The notes beneath the pieces are model-generated. The model did not search any database, was not told the origin of the DNA, and was given only the letters and a program-made list of their open reading frames with translations. From Moduliflexus sp964602655 (lineage in GTDB: Bacteria > Moduliflexota > Moduliflexia > Moduliflexales > Moduliflexaceae): DNA of 64,000 nt. The stretch is from NCBI GenBank assembly GCA_964602655.1, contig CAZRSF010000015.1:1-64000 (forward strand), given 5' to 3'. Positions 24,764 to 33,588 of the stretch are shown piece by piece (the stretch's first letter is position 1; every line of letters begins with the position of its first letter). A program made the translations under genes and the position numbers.

Positions 24764-24930
24764 AAACTCTCAACAGCGCAGATGGCAGGGCGGTGACGCG
24801 CTCGTTCCACGCTCCGCGTGGAATGGCGGTCTTTCGGACGCTCTGCGTCCCGTGTGCGCCGCAGAGCGGCGGGGGCGGGCATTCCACGCAGAGCGTGGAA
24901 CGAGAACGTAAACTCTCAACAGCGCAGATG
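24764..24930. repeat. Palindromic cluster framed by a 21-base direct repeat
   Basis: AAACTCTCAACAGCGCAGATG (core of 20: AACTCTCAACAGCGCAGATG) occurs at 24764-24784 and again at 24910-24930. Between them lie inverted copies of CTCGTTCCACGCTCCGCGTGG-like sequence (CGTTCCACGCT at 24802-24812 and AGCGTGGAACG at 24892-24902) and inner ACGCTCTGCG/CCGCAGAG repeats. The layout suggests a small non-autonomous element or a recombination product. Confidence 0.6.
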
Positions 24931-25103
24931 TCAGGGGTCTGTTCAATCCGAATGAATACTGCGGCATGTTGCCGCGCCTGACCGCTGGCATCAGCACGTT
25001 TCGCAGTTTTTACAAGAATCGGATTGACTTGACATTTCGCAGCTTGTGACGTAGGTTAGAGGCAAGCGTATTCATCAACATGATGCAGATGAAATTTTCA
25101 GCC

Positions 25104-25133
25104 GCCCTGCCGGAATGTCGAACCCTGGCAGGG
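25104..25133. repeat. Imperfect CCCTGCC palindrome
   Basis: GCCCTGCC and GGCAGGGC enclose CGAACCCT-type sequence 12-15 bases before the next start codon. It is a degenerate copy of Family A. An upstream in-frame start (25115) lies within it and was not used. Confidence 0.6.
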
Positions 25134-25144
25134 CTGGAGGCGAT

Positions 25145-26752
25145 ATGATGACACCAGAACGACACGAATTCGAGATGACGGAAAAATTGCCGGTCAGCAT
25201 CAACGATTTCGAGACGATGCGACGCGACGGCTACGTGTATGTGGATAAAACGCGCCTGATTCATCGCATGGTCACGCAGGGCAAATTCTATTTCCTGTCG
25301 CGTCCGCGCCGTTTCGGCAAATCGGTCTTGGCGACGACGCTGCAATGTCTGTATCAGGGACGCAAAGACCTGTTCGACGGCTTGTGGATCGCAGAGCCGG
25401 GACGCTGGGAGTGGCGCGAACATCCGGTGATTGTGTTCGATTTTACCAGCATTTCCAACACCGCGCCGGAAGCGCTGCTGCAAGACCTCGAAACGCGAGT
25501 AGATGACATCGCGGCGCGGCATGGCGTCGAATTGCACACGCCATCGCTCTCATCGAAATTTCGAGAGATGATCATGTCGCTCTTTCGAAAGTTCGACATG
25601 CCCGTCGCGATTTTGATTGATGAATACGATAAGCCGATTATTGACCATTTAGGGCGGGGCGACGCCGAATTCGCCATTGCGAAGGCGAATCGGGACGCGC
25701 TGAAACGCTTTTTCGGCGTGTTGAAAGACATCACGATTGCGCCGATGCTGCGTTTCGTGTTTCTGACCGGCGTGACGCGTTTCAGCAAAGTGTCGATTTT
25801 TTCGGAATTGAACAACCTGGACGACATTTCCATGAACGACGCCTACGCCGCGCTGTTAGGTTATACGCAAGAGGAATTGGAAACCTGCTTCGCGCCGTAT
25901 CTGCGGCGGTTTGCCGATCATCTCGGCTGGCCTGTCGCGCAGATATTGACGAAATTGGCGGAGCAATATAACGGCTATCGCTTCACCGAGGCGGAGCACA
26001 CCGTGTATAATCCCTGCTCGATCCTGAAAGCGTTGAATGTCAACAAATTCGATGATTTCTGGTTCGAGACCGGCACGCCGACCTTTTTGATCAATTTATT
26101 GAAACAAACCGGCTATTATCTGCCGGAAATCGAAGGTTTGCAAGTCAGTCAAACGATTTTCAGCACGTTCGATATCGAGCATTTGCAGCCGAAAGCATTG
26201 CTCTTCCAAACCGGCTATGTGACGATCAAGACGGTGAAAGAACGTCTTTACACGCTGGCCTATCCGAACCAGGAAGTCAAACGCGCATTTACCGAAACGC
26301 TGCTGCTTTCATTAACCGGAAACGCTGCTGAAGACGTCAATTCGCATGTTCTCCGGCTGGCAGGTCATTTGCGACGCAAAGAGTTCGATGCCTTTTTCGA
26401 GACGATGACGGCGATTTTTGCCGCGATTCCCTACGACCTCGAAGCCAAACGCGACGAAGCGTATTTTCATACGCTCTTTTATCTGATGATGGCGGCGTCC
26501 GGCGCGGATGCCCGCAGCAGTGTCTTGACCTGTCGGGGAAGGATTGATTTGGCGCTCTTTTTCGCGGAGACGATGTACATCGTCGAATTCAAATGCGGCC
26601 AGAGCGCGGAAACGGCCATTCGGCAAATCAAGGAGACGGGGTATGCCGATCCGTATCGCGCCGACGGAAAAGCGATTTATTTGATCGGCATCGAGTTCGA
26701 CGCGGAACAACGCAATCTTGCAGGATGGAAGATCGAACGGTTGGGCGAATAA
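25145..26752 (+). CDS. AAA-ATPase-like protein with C-terminal PD-(D/E)XK nuclease domain
   Basis: The start is ATG 25145 or 25148, 4-7 bases after GGAGG. The 535-residue protein has an N-terminal AAA-ATPase-like domain with SINDFETMRRDGYVYVDKT, P-loop-type FLSRPRRFGKS and Walker-B-type ILIDEYDKPI. A helical middle part follows (LAEQYNGYRFTEAEHTVYNPCS). The C-terminal PD-(D/E)XK nuclease region has GRIDLALFFAETMYIVEFK, whose Asp and EFK fit the catalytic core. These proteins (DUF1703 type) are multi-copy in many anaerobe and uncultured genomes. Their role is unknown; defence or mobile-element functions have been proposed. It stands alone. Confidence 0.88.
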   Translation: MMTPERHEFEMTEKLPVSINDFETMRRDGYVYVDKTRLIHRMVTQGKFYFLSRPRRFGKSVLATTLQCLYQGRKDLFDGLWIAEPGRWEWREHPVIVFDFTSISNTAPEALLQDLETRVDDIAARHGVELHTPSLSSKFREMIMSLFRKFDMPVAILIDEYDKPIIDHLGRGDAEFAIAKANRDALKRFFGVLKDITIAPMLRFVFLTGVTRFSKVSIFSELNNLDDISMNDAYAALLGYTQEELETCFAPYLRRFADHLGWPVAQILTKLAEQYNGYRFTEAEHTVYNPCSILKALNVNKFDDFWFETGTPTFLINLLKQTGYYLPEIEGLQVSQTIFSTFDIEHLQPKALLFQTGYVTIKTVKERLYTLAYPNQEVKRAFTETLLLSLTGNAAEDVNSHVLRLAGHLRRKEFDAFFETMTAIFAAIPYDLEAKRDEAYFHTLFYLMMAASGADARSSVLTCRGRIDLALFFAETMYIVEFKCGQSAETAIRQIKETGYADPYRADGKAIYLIGIEFDAEQRNLAGWKIERLGE

Positions 26753-26790
26753 AAAAAGAGCCGTCAGACACGGTTAACGTGTCTGACGGC
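26751..26790 (-). terminator. Terminator for the sigma factor gene (TGTCAGACAC palindrome)
   Basis: GCCGTCAGACACG and its exact complement (26760-26772 and 26778-26790) form a 13-bp stem. Read on the minus strand it is followed by CTC and seven T, the form of a rho-independent terminator, 85 bases after the sigma factor stop. It is also a copy of Family B. The A run overlaps the stop of the plus-strand gene. Confidence 0.75.
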
Positions 26791-26874
26791 GTTTATGCAG
26801 GCGAAGATGTGTCGTGTCACCTCCTCCGCGCGTGATGTTCACGCTCTTCGCCTGTTCCCTTTGTCTTCGTGGAC

Positions 26875-27534
26875 TTACGACGCATGCGCCACAATCGTGC
26901 TTTTCATGAAGCGTTTGATATTTTTCACGGCATGGAAATAATTGGCTTTCACCGTTCCCACCGAGCAGCCGAGCATGTTGGCGATGTCTTTGTACGGCAG
27001 CCCGTCAACCACGCGCAGAAAGATCGTCTTTTGCTGTTTTTCCGGCAGCCGCCGAATTGCGTCCTGTAATTCGTCATGCACTTCATGCGAATCCATATCG
27101 CTGAACGCCGCCGCGTCTTCCACCGCGTGATAATTTTCTAACTCTACATGATATTGAGCTTTATCCCGGCGCATGTGATTAATGCAAAAATTCACGGTAA
27201 TTCTGTACAGCCAGGTATGAAAACTCGATTTTTTCTGGAACGTTGCCAGCGCTTCATACGCCTTCAAAAAGACATCCTGCGCGATGTCGCACGCGTCGTC
27301 GTGATTGCGAACCATTTTGAGCGCCAATGCGTAGATTTGACGCTGATGACGTGTGACTAACAGTTCGAACGCGGCGGTGGTGCCATGTAACACCACATCA
27401 ATCAATTGGTTATCGTCCATCGCGTCTAATTCGCGTTGGCTATACCGTGTTTTGGGGCGCGGCATGGCGGCGGTCGAAGCGAATGACGGGAACATCGGCA
27501 TCGTGGGCTGTAAGGCGATCATTTGAGTTGACAT
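26875..27534 (-). CDS. RNA polymerase sigma-70 factor, ECF-like
   Basis: The start is taken as ATG 27534 (MSTQMIALQ) after GTGGAGGCG; the frame continues 15 codons upstream. The 219-residue protein has a flexible N-terminal tail of about 50 residues and a sigma-70 region 2 (FELLVTRHQRQIYALALKMV, then DIAQDVFLKAY and FHTWLYRITVNFCINHMRR). Region 4 follows (LPEKQQKTIFLRVVDGLPYKDIANMLGCSVGTVKAN). This layout lacks region 3, as in extracytoplasmic-function sigma factors. No anti-sigma factor gene is adjacent, so its control is unclear. The N-terminal tail of Met/Pro/Ser-rich sequence is unusual. Confidence 0.92.
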   Translation of the reverse strand: MSTQMIALQPTMPMFPSFASTAAMPRPKTRYSQRELDAMDDNQLIDVVLHGTTAAFELLVTRHQRQIYALALKMVRNHDDACDIAQDVFLKAYEALATFQKKSSFHTWLYRITVNFCINHMRRDKAQYHVELENYHAVEDAAAFSDMDSHEVHDELQDAIRRLPEKQQKTIFLRVVDGLPYKDIANMLGCSVGTVKANYFHAVKNIKRFMKSTIVAHAS

Positions 27535-28096
27535 ATCGTTTTCGCCTCCACGTTTCGTCTGCTCGCGCTCAACGGGCAACGAAGCGTGTGCGGCTCTTTT
27601 TCAGGTTGTGATGATATTCTGTGTTCCGGTGTTTCCTACTCGACTTCCTTACTTCGCAACCCTGTTGCCAACTCTCGGAATCGCGGGGCAGATTCACCCC
27701 GAATCGCCAATGCGATACCTTGTAATCTATTGTGAATATGGCGTTTATGAGAAGTATAGTTTTTCTATTTATGTATGTTAATTGCCTTGAAAATGCCTGA
27801 CATTATGCCTATCGAATCAGCGTGTGTGAGGAAGAGTGGGGAAATGTGAGGAATTAGAGGGAATACGGATGTTACGTTGACGATTCTCCATCGGTGAAAT
27901 TCTATTTGCCGCAAGAATATTCCTTGACATGCCATGAGACAGGCAGGTATTTATTGATGCGAGCGTTGATCTTTGATAAGCCCTGCCAGGGTTTAAAACC
28001 CTGTCAGGGCTGAAACTGAGACATTATTAATTTTCTATGCTCGCATCAATAAAACAAAAGTCGGACTTCCATACACGAGGCGAATAGGAGAAGGGG
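27535..28096. other. Long divergent intergenic region (562 bases)
   Basis: No gene is visible between the sigma factor gene (minus) and the cNMP-domain gene (plus). The centre is A+T-rich (about 27720-27800) and is the probable promoter zone for both. A Family A palindrome lies at 27979-28011. I found no convincing -35/-10 or ECF-type motif. Confidence 0.55.
27979..28011. repeat. CCCTGCCAGGG palindrome
   Basis: AGCCCTGCCAGGGTTT and AAACCCTGTCAGGGCT surround one base, with one mismatch. It is a Family A copy, 85 bases before the cNMP gene. Confidence 0.75.
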
Positions 28097-28594
28097 ATGT
28101 GTCAACATCGGCTGAGTATGCTTCAAAAAATGCCGATCTTCGGGGGAATTCGAGAAGAAATTCTGGAATTTATCCTGAAGACTGCCGAGATGGTCACGAT
28201 GTCGGCGGGCGACTATTTTTTCCATGAGCATGACGCCGGAAACGCCATCTTCGTGCTGGAGCACGGTCGCGCAGCAGTTACGAAATCGTGGAAAGCGCGG
28301 GAATATCTGCTGATGGAACTGCATGATGGCGATTGTTTCGGAGAGATGTCCCTGATTGATTTCGGACCCAGAACCGCCTCCGTAATTGCGCTTGACGCAT
28401 GTATTGCCATCAAATTATCGTGCAGCAATATTCTCCGTATCTACCAGCAAGATATGGAACAGTTTATCATGATTCAAATGAATATGGGGCGCGAGGTGTC
28501 CCGGCGTCTCAGAAAAATGGATGAGCAGATTTTTCAGGCGCGCGTTGAGGCCAATGAACTCCCCATCCAAGATTTCCTGACAACCGCATCATAA
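28097..28594 (+). CDS. Cyclic nucleotide-binding domain protein without effector domain
   Basis: The 165-residue protein is essentially one cNMP-binding domain of the Crp/Fnr type (about 10-130). It has the beta-roll and the phosphate-binding-cassette region GDCFGEMSLIDFGPRTASVIA, including the conserved Glu and Arg. A helical tail (SRRLRKMDEQIFQAR) follows, with no helix-turn-helix. It may be a cAMP or cGMP sensor that acts by protein-protein contact. ATG 28097 follows AGGAGAAGGGG. The larger double-domain protein starts 13 bases after its stop, so the pair is one operon. Confidence 0.85.
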   Translation: MCQHRLSMLQKMPIFGGIREEILEFILKTAEMVTMSAGDYFFHEHDAGNAIFVLEHGRAAVTKSWKAREYLLMELHDGDCFGEMSLIDFGPRTASVIALDACIAIKLSCSNILRIYQQDMEQFIMIQMNMGREVSRRLRKMDEQIFQARVEANELPIQDFLTTAS

Positions 28595-28607
28595 AGGACG
28601 GCATGTT

Positions 28608-30005
28608 ATGGCAAAAAACGGACAGTTCCCGGCATCCACACAGGAGACCGCTGATCCGGTCGAGCAGATCAAAAAAACGATTACGTATTATAAAAACCTG
28701 ATCGCAAACACCCCGAAAGCCTCTCCGTTGAGCATCAACGCGCATCTGAAATTGGGGAAACTCTACGTGCAACTCGGCGACAAAACCTCGGCGTTGAACG
28801 AATTTTTCATTGCTGCCGTCCAATACACGCACAGCAGAGAAATCGTCAAAGCGCTCGCCGTGCATCAAATGATCAAACGCCTCGCGCCGGAAACCGATGA
28901 GATTCCCGCGACATCAGGCGACAGCTATTTTCAATCCAAATTGATTTCGGATCGCGTAAACTCGCACCTTCACGAGATGATTCCCCCGTCAGACGAAACA
29001 GAGCAAGAGTTCCACCATTACACGTACACGCTTGAAATTCTGCCGTACGAACAACGCACCACGCTTGACAACGAGGAGGATGCGCCGGAAGAAGGGGAAA
29101 TCGCCGCGCATCTCAAGCGCAATCCGGTATTTCGCTGCTTATCCTGGGTCGAACGGCAATGGCTGGAAGAAAATGTGCAGGTGTCGTTTTTTGGGGCAGG
29201 CGACACGCTGCTGCCGAAAAAACACGAAGGGGAATCGCTGTTTGTGATTTTAGACGGACAGGCGAACGTTGTCATGCAAGATCGCGAACAGTCTCGCGTG
29301 CTGACGACGTTAGAGCCGCAAGAGTTTTTCGGCGAAATCGCGTTGTTGATGGATCATACCAGCGGCGCAACCGTGATGGCGGCGACGGAATGCAGCATCA
29401 TCGAAATTCCGAAACCCGTCCTGGCGACCTTAATCAAAAAGCATCCCAGCATCGCCGAGATTCTTCGCGAAACCTCGCGGCGCAGGTTGATTGATACCAG
29501 ATTAGCGCATGTCAGCCTGTTTGCTCACCTCAGCACCACCGAACGCCAGCAGATTGCGGATTTTCTATCATTGACGGAATTCAAGCGCGGCGAGATCATC
29601 CTTGCTGAGTGCGATGTCGGCGATTTCATGTATATTATCCGCTCCGGGATGGTCGAAGTCTATACGCGCCTGCTGATGGAACAGGGCGACGCAAAAGCTG
29701 CGGACGGCGAAGAAGAACAACTCTTGTTAGCCACGCTGCGCGAAGGGGATTTTTTCGGAGAACAGGCACTGCTGACGAACGAACGCCGCAATGCGACGGT
29801 GATTGCCGCAACTGACGTGCAATTGCTGCGCTTCGCCAAACCCGATCTCGACATAATTCTGAGGCGTTATCCCCGCGTCGGCGAAATGCTGAAACGGTAT
29901 CATCACCAGCGCACCACCGATACGTTAGACTCGCTGCACTCCGCCTTTCAGCGCATGATGACGTATTATTACCCGGACATTCCGCCGTCTGAGTTGGAAT
30001 TTTAA
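28608..30005 (+). CDS. Protein with TPR-like N-terminus and two cyclic nucleotide-binding domains
   Basis: The 465-residue protein has helical TPR-like repeats at about 15-95 (LSINAHLKLGKLYVQLGDK). They are followed by two cNMP-binding domains at about 165-280 (FFGEIALLMDHTSGATVMA) and 300-430 (GDFFGEQALLTNERRNATVIA). Both phosphate cassettes keep the GE and the following small or charged residues, though the first has Thr-Ser rather than Arg at the usual Arg position. No enzymatic or DNA-binding domain is present. With the neighbouring 165-residue protein, this gives three cNMP domains in a row. A role as a cyclic-nucleotide-responsive scaffold is an inference. Confidence 0.82.
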   Translation: MAKNGQFPASTQETADPVEQIKKTITYYKNLIANTPKASPLSINAHLKLGKLYVQLGDKTSALNEFFIAAVQYTHSREIVKALAVHQMIKRLAPETDEIPATSGDSYFQSKLISDRVNSHLHEMIPPSDETEQEFHHYTYTLEILPYEQRTTLDNEEDAPEEGEIAAHLKRNPVFRCLSWVERQWLEENVQVSFFGAGDTLLPKKHEGESLFVILDGQANVVMQDREQSRVLTTLEPQEFFGEIALLMDHTSGATVMAATECSIIEIPKPVLATLIKKHPSIAEILRETSRRRLIDTRLAHVSLFAHLSTTERQQIADFLSLTEFKRGEIILAECDVGDFMYIIRSGMVEVYTRLLMEQGDAKAADGEEEQLLLATLREGDFFGEQALLTNERRNATVIAATDVQLLRFAKPDLDIILRRYPRVGEMLKRYHHQRTTDTLDSLHSAFQRMMTYYYPDIPPSELEF

Positions 30006-30023
30006 TCGGCGCATGTCGTTCCA

Positions 30024-30112
30024 GGAGTGTCAGAGCGAAGCTCTGATCGTCAAGGTTGCGCTCTGACACTCCGAATCAACGTGACGGTCATGCTGAACAG
30101 AGTCGAAGCATG
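30024..30112. repeat. Two hairpins downstream of the cNMP operon
   Basis: GGAGTGTCAGAGCG (30024-30037) and CGCTCTGACACTCC (30059-30072) are perfect complements around a 21-base loop. GTCATGCTG...AGCATGAT (30087-30112) is a short second hairpin of a kind often dispersed in bacterial genomes. Neither has a T tract. Confidence 0.6.
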
Positions 30113-30217
30113 ATTACACAAAAAATGTATTGCATTTTTTAATCGGGAGACATACTTTAAAAAGGACGGACAATAGCGCAATTCAGCTTCAATAACATCG
30201 TATCAGGAGGACATTTT

Positions 30218-30691
30218 ATGAAAACAACACGTCTGATGGTTTCTTGTTGCCTGTTTCTCGCATGTCTGATCGTATTTCCCGCATTCGCAGCCGAACCGCA
30301 AGGCGAACAGCGCGATCCCTTTATCCCATTGGTGCATGAGCCGGGTCCCGTCGGACTGAAAGACCCGCTGACGCCAGTTGCAGCAAATGCGTTAGCGCCA
30401 TACACCCTCGGCGAATTGCGCGTGGTCGGCATCGTGCTGGGCGAGCTTGGCAACCATGCCATGCTGCTCGCGCCGGACGGCAACACCTACATGATTCGTG
30501 TCGGCACGGTCATCGGCAAATTCAACGGCGTCGTCACCGAGATTTCCGCGAACGTCGTCACCGTAAAAGAAGTAAAAGAATTTCAGCAAGACCGCGAACT
30601 CGTCCGCAAGGAAGAGGAAACCGGCTTGAAACTGAATCCGTTAGCGCAAGACGCCGCCGCCCGTTCAGGTTTTGTCGTGTTAGAGAAATAA
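30218..30691 (+). CDS. pilP: PilP-like type IV pilus assembly protein
   Basis: The 157-residue protein has a signal peptide (LMVSCCLFLACLIVFPAFA) and a motif set like PilP: RDPFIPL, then LGELRVVGIVLGELGNHAMLLAPDGNTYMI, RVGTVIGK and a final acidic/Arg segment. PilP is a periplasmic component (lipoprotein in many species) of the type IV pilus alignment complex, linking PilN/PilO to the PilQ secretin. None of those genes lies nearby, so this is a solitary copy or part of a dispersed pilus system. Pilus function here is inferred only from the family. ATG 30218 is preceded by AGGAGGA. Confidence 0.78.
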   Translation: MKTTRLMVSCCLFLACLIVFPAFAAEPQGEQRDPFIPLVHEPGPVGLKDPLTPVAANALAPYTLGELRVVGIVLGELGNHAMLLAPDGNTYMIRVGTVIGKFNGVVTEISANVVTVKEVKEFQQDRELVRKEEETGLKLNPLAQDAAARSGFVVLEK

Positions 30692-30700
30692 CTGCGCCTC

Positions 30701-30733
30701 ACCCCTGACAGGGTTTGAAACCCTGTCAGGGGT
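30701..30733. repeat. CCCTGACAGGG palindrome
   Basis: ACCCCTGACAGGGTTT and AAACCCTGTCAGGGGT surround one G as a perfect palindrome after the PilP gene. It is a Family A copy. An apparent MFS start (30715) inside it is unlikely. Confidence 0.8.
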
Positions 30734-30780
30734 ATATATTAAGCAACGAACCACCATCCACATCGAAAGCGTCATCCGAT

Positions 30781-32013
30781 ATGTCATTGACTTCTCATCC
30801 GTTTATCCGCACGTTGATTGACCTGCGCGGCAATGCGCGGGGCTGTGTCTTCACCGAACCGCTGTGGGGCATTCCCTATAATCTGTACGCGCCGTACGCC
30901 TCGATTTTTATGCTGACATTAGGCGTGAAAGATAGCCAGATCGGCCTTGTTGCCAGCATCGGCATCTTAGTGCAGATATTCTGGACGCTGCTGAGCGGAG
31001 CGATTACCGACAAGCTTGGTCGCAAACGCGCCACCCTGATTTTCGACCTCATTTCCTGGAGCGTTCCCTGCCTGATCTGGGCGTTCTCGCAGAATTTCAC
31101 GCATTTTTTGCTCGCCGCGATTATCAACGCCACGTATCGCGTCCCGCATAACTCCTGGAACTGCCTGTTGGTCGAAGATACCGACCCGCGCCTGTTAGTG
31201 GATATTTACTCCTGGGTGTACATTTCCGGGCTGATTGCGGCGTTCGTCTCTCCCCTCGCCGGCGTGTTGATCGGGAAATTTACGCTCGTGCCTACGGTAC
31301 GCGGCCTGTATCTTTTAGCGTTCGTCATGATGACGGCCAAATTTTTTATTTTGAACGCAATCGTCGCCGAAACGCAGCAGGGAGTCATTCGCATGGAAGC
31401 GACGCGCCATCAGCCGCTCTTTGCCGTATTGCGCGAGATGCCCGGCGTGCTGAAACAAATCCTCCAGACGCCTGCCACGCTGTTTACGGCAGGCTTGATG
31501 ATGCTGACGAATATCTGCTGGATGGTAAACAGCACGTTCTGGCCGATTTTGGTCACGGAAAAACTCCAGATACCCGCCAAACACTTAGCGTATTATCATT
31601 TTTCCCGTTCGATGATTATGCTCCTCTTTTTCTTTTTCGTCATGCCGAAATTACGAAATATGGAGGTGCGGAAACCTTTATTAGCCGCGTTTTCCGTCTT
31701 GATTGTCAGTCAACTCGTGTTGATCAGCGCCCCGGTCGGGAGCTACACGGTCTTGCTGATGGCGACCATGTTAGAAGCGTGCTGCCTTCCTATCGCCACG
31801 ACGTTCGTGGATAAGCTGACGGTCATCACGATCAACCCCAAAGAACGCGCCCGGATTATGGCGATTTTATGGGGCGTTATGTTAGTTTTCACTTCGCCGT
31901 TCGGCTGGATTGCCGGGCAGATGTCCGAGATGAACCGCAGCCTGCCGTTTGTCTTGAATATCATATTATTTGCCCTCGGCGGCTTGTTAACCTTCTTCGC
32001 GCGGACGCGGTAA
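30781..32013 (+). CDS. MFS transporter
   Basis: The start is taken as ATG 30781 (MSLTSHPFIRTLIDL); an upstream in-frame start lies in a palindrome. The roughly 410-residue protein has about ten to twelve hydrophobic segments. It has the MFS loop 2-3 motif GAITDKLGRKRATL and a cytoplasmic middle segment near residue 215. The substrate cannot be predicted. It starts without a clear Shine-Dalgarno. The gene stands between the PilP-like gene and a lone solute-binding protein gene; no functional link is evident. Confidence 0.85.
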   Translation: MSLTSHPFIRTLIDLRGNARGCVFTEPLWGIPYNLYAPYASIFMLTLGVKDSQIGLVASIGILVQIFWTLLSGAITDKLGRKRATLIFDLISWSVPCLIWAFSQNFTHFLLAAIINATYRVPHNSWNCLLVEDTDPRLLVDIYSWVYISGLIAAFVSPLAGVLIGKFTLVPTVRGLYLLAFVMMTAKFFILNAIVAETQQGVIRMEATRHQPLFAVLREMPGVLKQILQTPATLFTAGLMMLTNICWMVNSTFWPILVTEKLQIPAKHLAYYHFSRSMIMLLFFFFVMPKLRNMEVRKPLLAAFSVLIVSQLVLISAPVGSYTVLLMATMLEACCLPIATTFVDKLTVITINPKERARIMAILWGVMLVFTSPFGWIAGQMSEMNRSLPFVLNIILFALGGLLTFFARTR

Positions 32014-32263
32014 CGTTGTGGAGAAGGTGTCAGCTGTGTCCTCGCCACAACGTCTTGTGTCATTACAATGATTCATTATCATTGACATTGCAGCAGGAGT
32101 ATCAAAGCGCAGCTTTATGGTGAAAGCGACGAGTTCGCATTCTGAGAAAGGACGGTGATGATTTATGTCTGTTACGAGAGCCTCGCCTTCAGCCGCGAAT
32201 GATTCGACCTCACACGGCGTATCCTTGAATAAATAACCTCTGAGAGAAAAGGAGAAACGGATT

Positions 32264-33355
32264 ATGCAAAACAGACGCAAGATGTCAGGCATTCTCAGCA
32301 TCGTATTGCTGATTGGAGGAATCGCGTGGACAGGGACGGTGGCTGCGGAAGAATTACGAATGCTGATGACGCAAGGATCAACGTCAGACCAGGCGTTGGC
32401 GGATTTCAAGCAGATGATCCAGCAGAAATATCAGGTCGAACTGAATATCACCGTGAATTATTGGGCTGAACCGAAAGAAATCTATCAAGCGTTGCGTACA
32501 AAAACCGTTGATATGATCAGTTGTCCGCATAATTTCCCGAAAGACGCCGATTTCAAGCTGATTTCCGGCAAGCTCGTTCTTCCACTCGATTTAGCGAATA
32601 TTCCGAACTATACAGACATCATTCCGGCATTGCAAAAGCCCGACTACCTCATGGACGGCGAGAACGTGTATGGCGTGTCGTATGCCTATGCTCCTTACGG
32701 ATTAGCGTATAACAGCGCCATGTTCCCCGAACCGCCGACGACGTGGAATATTTTGTGGGACCCGCAATATGCCGGGAAATACGCAATCAGTTCGGGCGTC
32801 TATGAATTGAATGCGCTGATTACGGGACTGGCGTTGGGGCTGGATAAAACGCAACTCGGCGAATTCGCCGCGATCAATACGCCGGAATTTCAAGAAAAAT
32901 TAGCCGCGCTCGCGAAAAACGCCGGAGCGATGTGGACGGCGACCGATACCGCTGCCGAACTTCAGGGCAAAACGCTGGCGGCGGCCTGGGGCTATTCGTT
33001 TCATGAGTTGAAAGAGAAGGGCGAAGAGTGGCGATTTGCAGAACCGAAAGAAGGGACATCCGTCGGGATCGGCAGCTTTCTGATCAGCCATACCTTGCGC
33101 GACAACGAAATGATGAAAAAAATTGCCGAAGAGTGGCTCAATTACACCATCAGTCCGGCCTACCAAATGAATGTCATCATGGGGGCGTATTTCCCGGTCA
33201 ATTTAACGATTAAAAATGACATTGATCCCGCGCTCGCCGCCTATTATCATCTGGATGATCCGAATTATTTCAAGGAACAGATGATTCCCTGGCCGATGCT
33301 GGATAAACAGACGCGCACCGCGTTCGAATTGTTCTGGAAGAAAGCGACCCGCTGA
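32264..33355 (+). CDS. Extracellular solute-binding protein of an ABC transporter (PotD/Fe3+ type)
   Basis: The 363-residue protein has a signal peptide (GILSIVLLIGGIAWTGTVAA) and the fold of group 1 binding proteins: LRMLMTQGSTSDQALADF, then YGVSYAYAPYGLAYNSAMF and WNILWDPQYAGKYAI. These resemble polyamine or ferric iron binding proteins. It begins at ATG 32264 after AAAGGAGAAA. No permease or ATPase gene is next to it, so it would have to use a transporter encoded elsewhere or act as a receptor. The ligand is unknown. The gene looks intact in length. Confidence 0.85.
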   Translation: MQNRRKMSGILSIVLLIGGIAWTGTVAAEELRMLMTQGSTSDQALADFKQMIQQKYQVELNITVNYWAEPKEIYQALRTKTVDMISCPHNFPKDADFKLISGKLVLPLDLANIPNYTDIIPALQKPDYLMDGENVYGVSYAYAPYGLAYNSAMFPEPPTTWNILWDPQYAGKYAISSGVYELNALITGLALGLDKTQLGEFAAINTPEFQEKLAALAKNAGAMWTATDTAAELQGKTLAAAWGYSFHELKEKGEEWRFAEPKEGTSVGIGSFLISHTLRDNEMMKKIAEEWLNYTISPAYQMNVIMGAYFPVNLTIKNDIDPALAAYYHLDDPNYFKEQMIPWPMLDKQTRTAFELFWKKATR

Positions 33356-33362
33356 GTCGCGC

Positions 33363-33395
33363 CGACCAGCGGCGAACGCCGTTCGCCGCTGGTCG
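33363..33395. repeat. Palindrome after the solute-binding protein gene
   Basis: CGACCAGCGGCGAAC and its exact complement surround GCC. A strong 15-bp stem, 8 bases after the stop, without a T tract. It may protect the 3' end or act as a weak terminator. Confidence 0.65.
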
Positions 33396-33588
33396 CGTAT
33401 TCGATCTTCTTCGCAGCGGTCACTCCGAATTGTCGAACAAGATCGCTCATGAAATGTGAGGGATGAACATAGTTTCTTCTGAAGAGACGATCAGAGAGAT
33501 TGACAAGAATGCCCATTGAATTTTCAATAAATTTTATTCGTGATCATAATTTAATATTAATGTTCATCAACCTCTGGAATGCTTATTT

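Larger units (their letters stand above)
24606..25144. other. Intergenic region with repeats upstream of batA
   Basis: No credible gene is seen in these 539 bases. The part near batA is A+T-rich and should hold the bat promoter, but no clear -35/-10 pair could be picked. The middle holds a G+C-rich palindromic cluster framed by a 21-base direct repeat (24764-24930). The end holds an imperfect CCCTGCC palindrome just before the next gene. Small frames here, such as 24770-24997 on minus, translate the repeats only. Confidence 0.6.

Noticed and set aside
24770..24997. 75-codon minus-strand frame with RSAWNA and HAERGT
   Set aside because: It is translation of the palindromic cluster, which gives such peptides in many genomes; no Shine-Dalgarno or conservation is evident.
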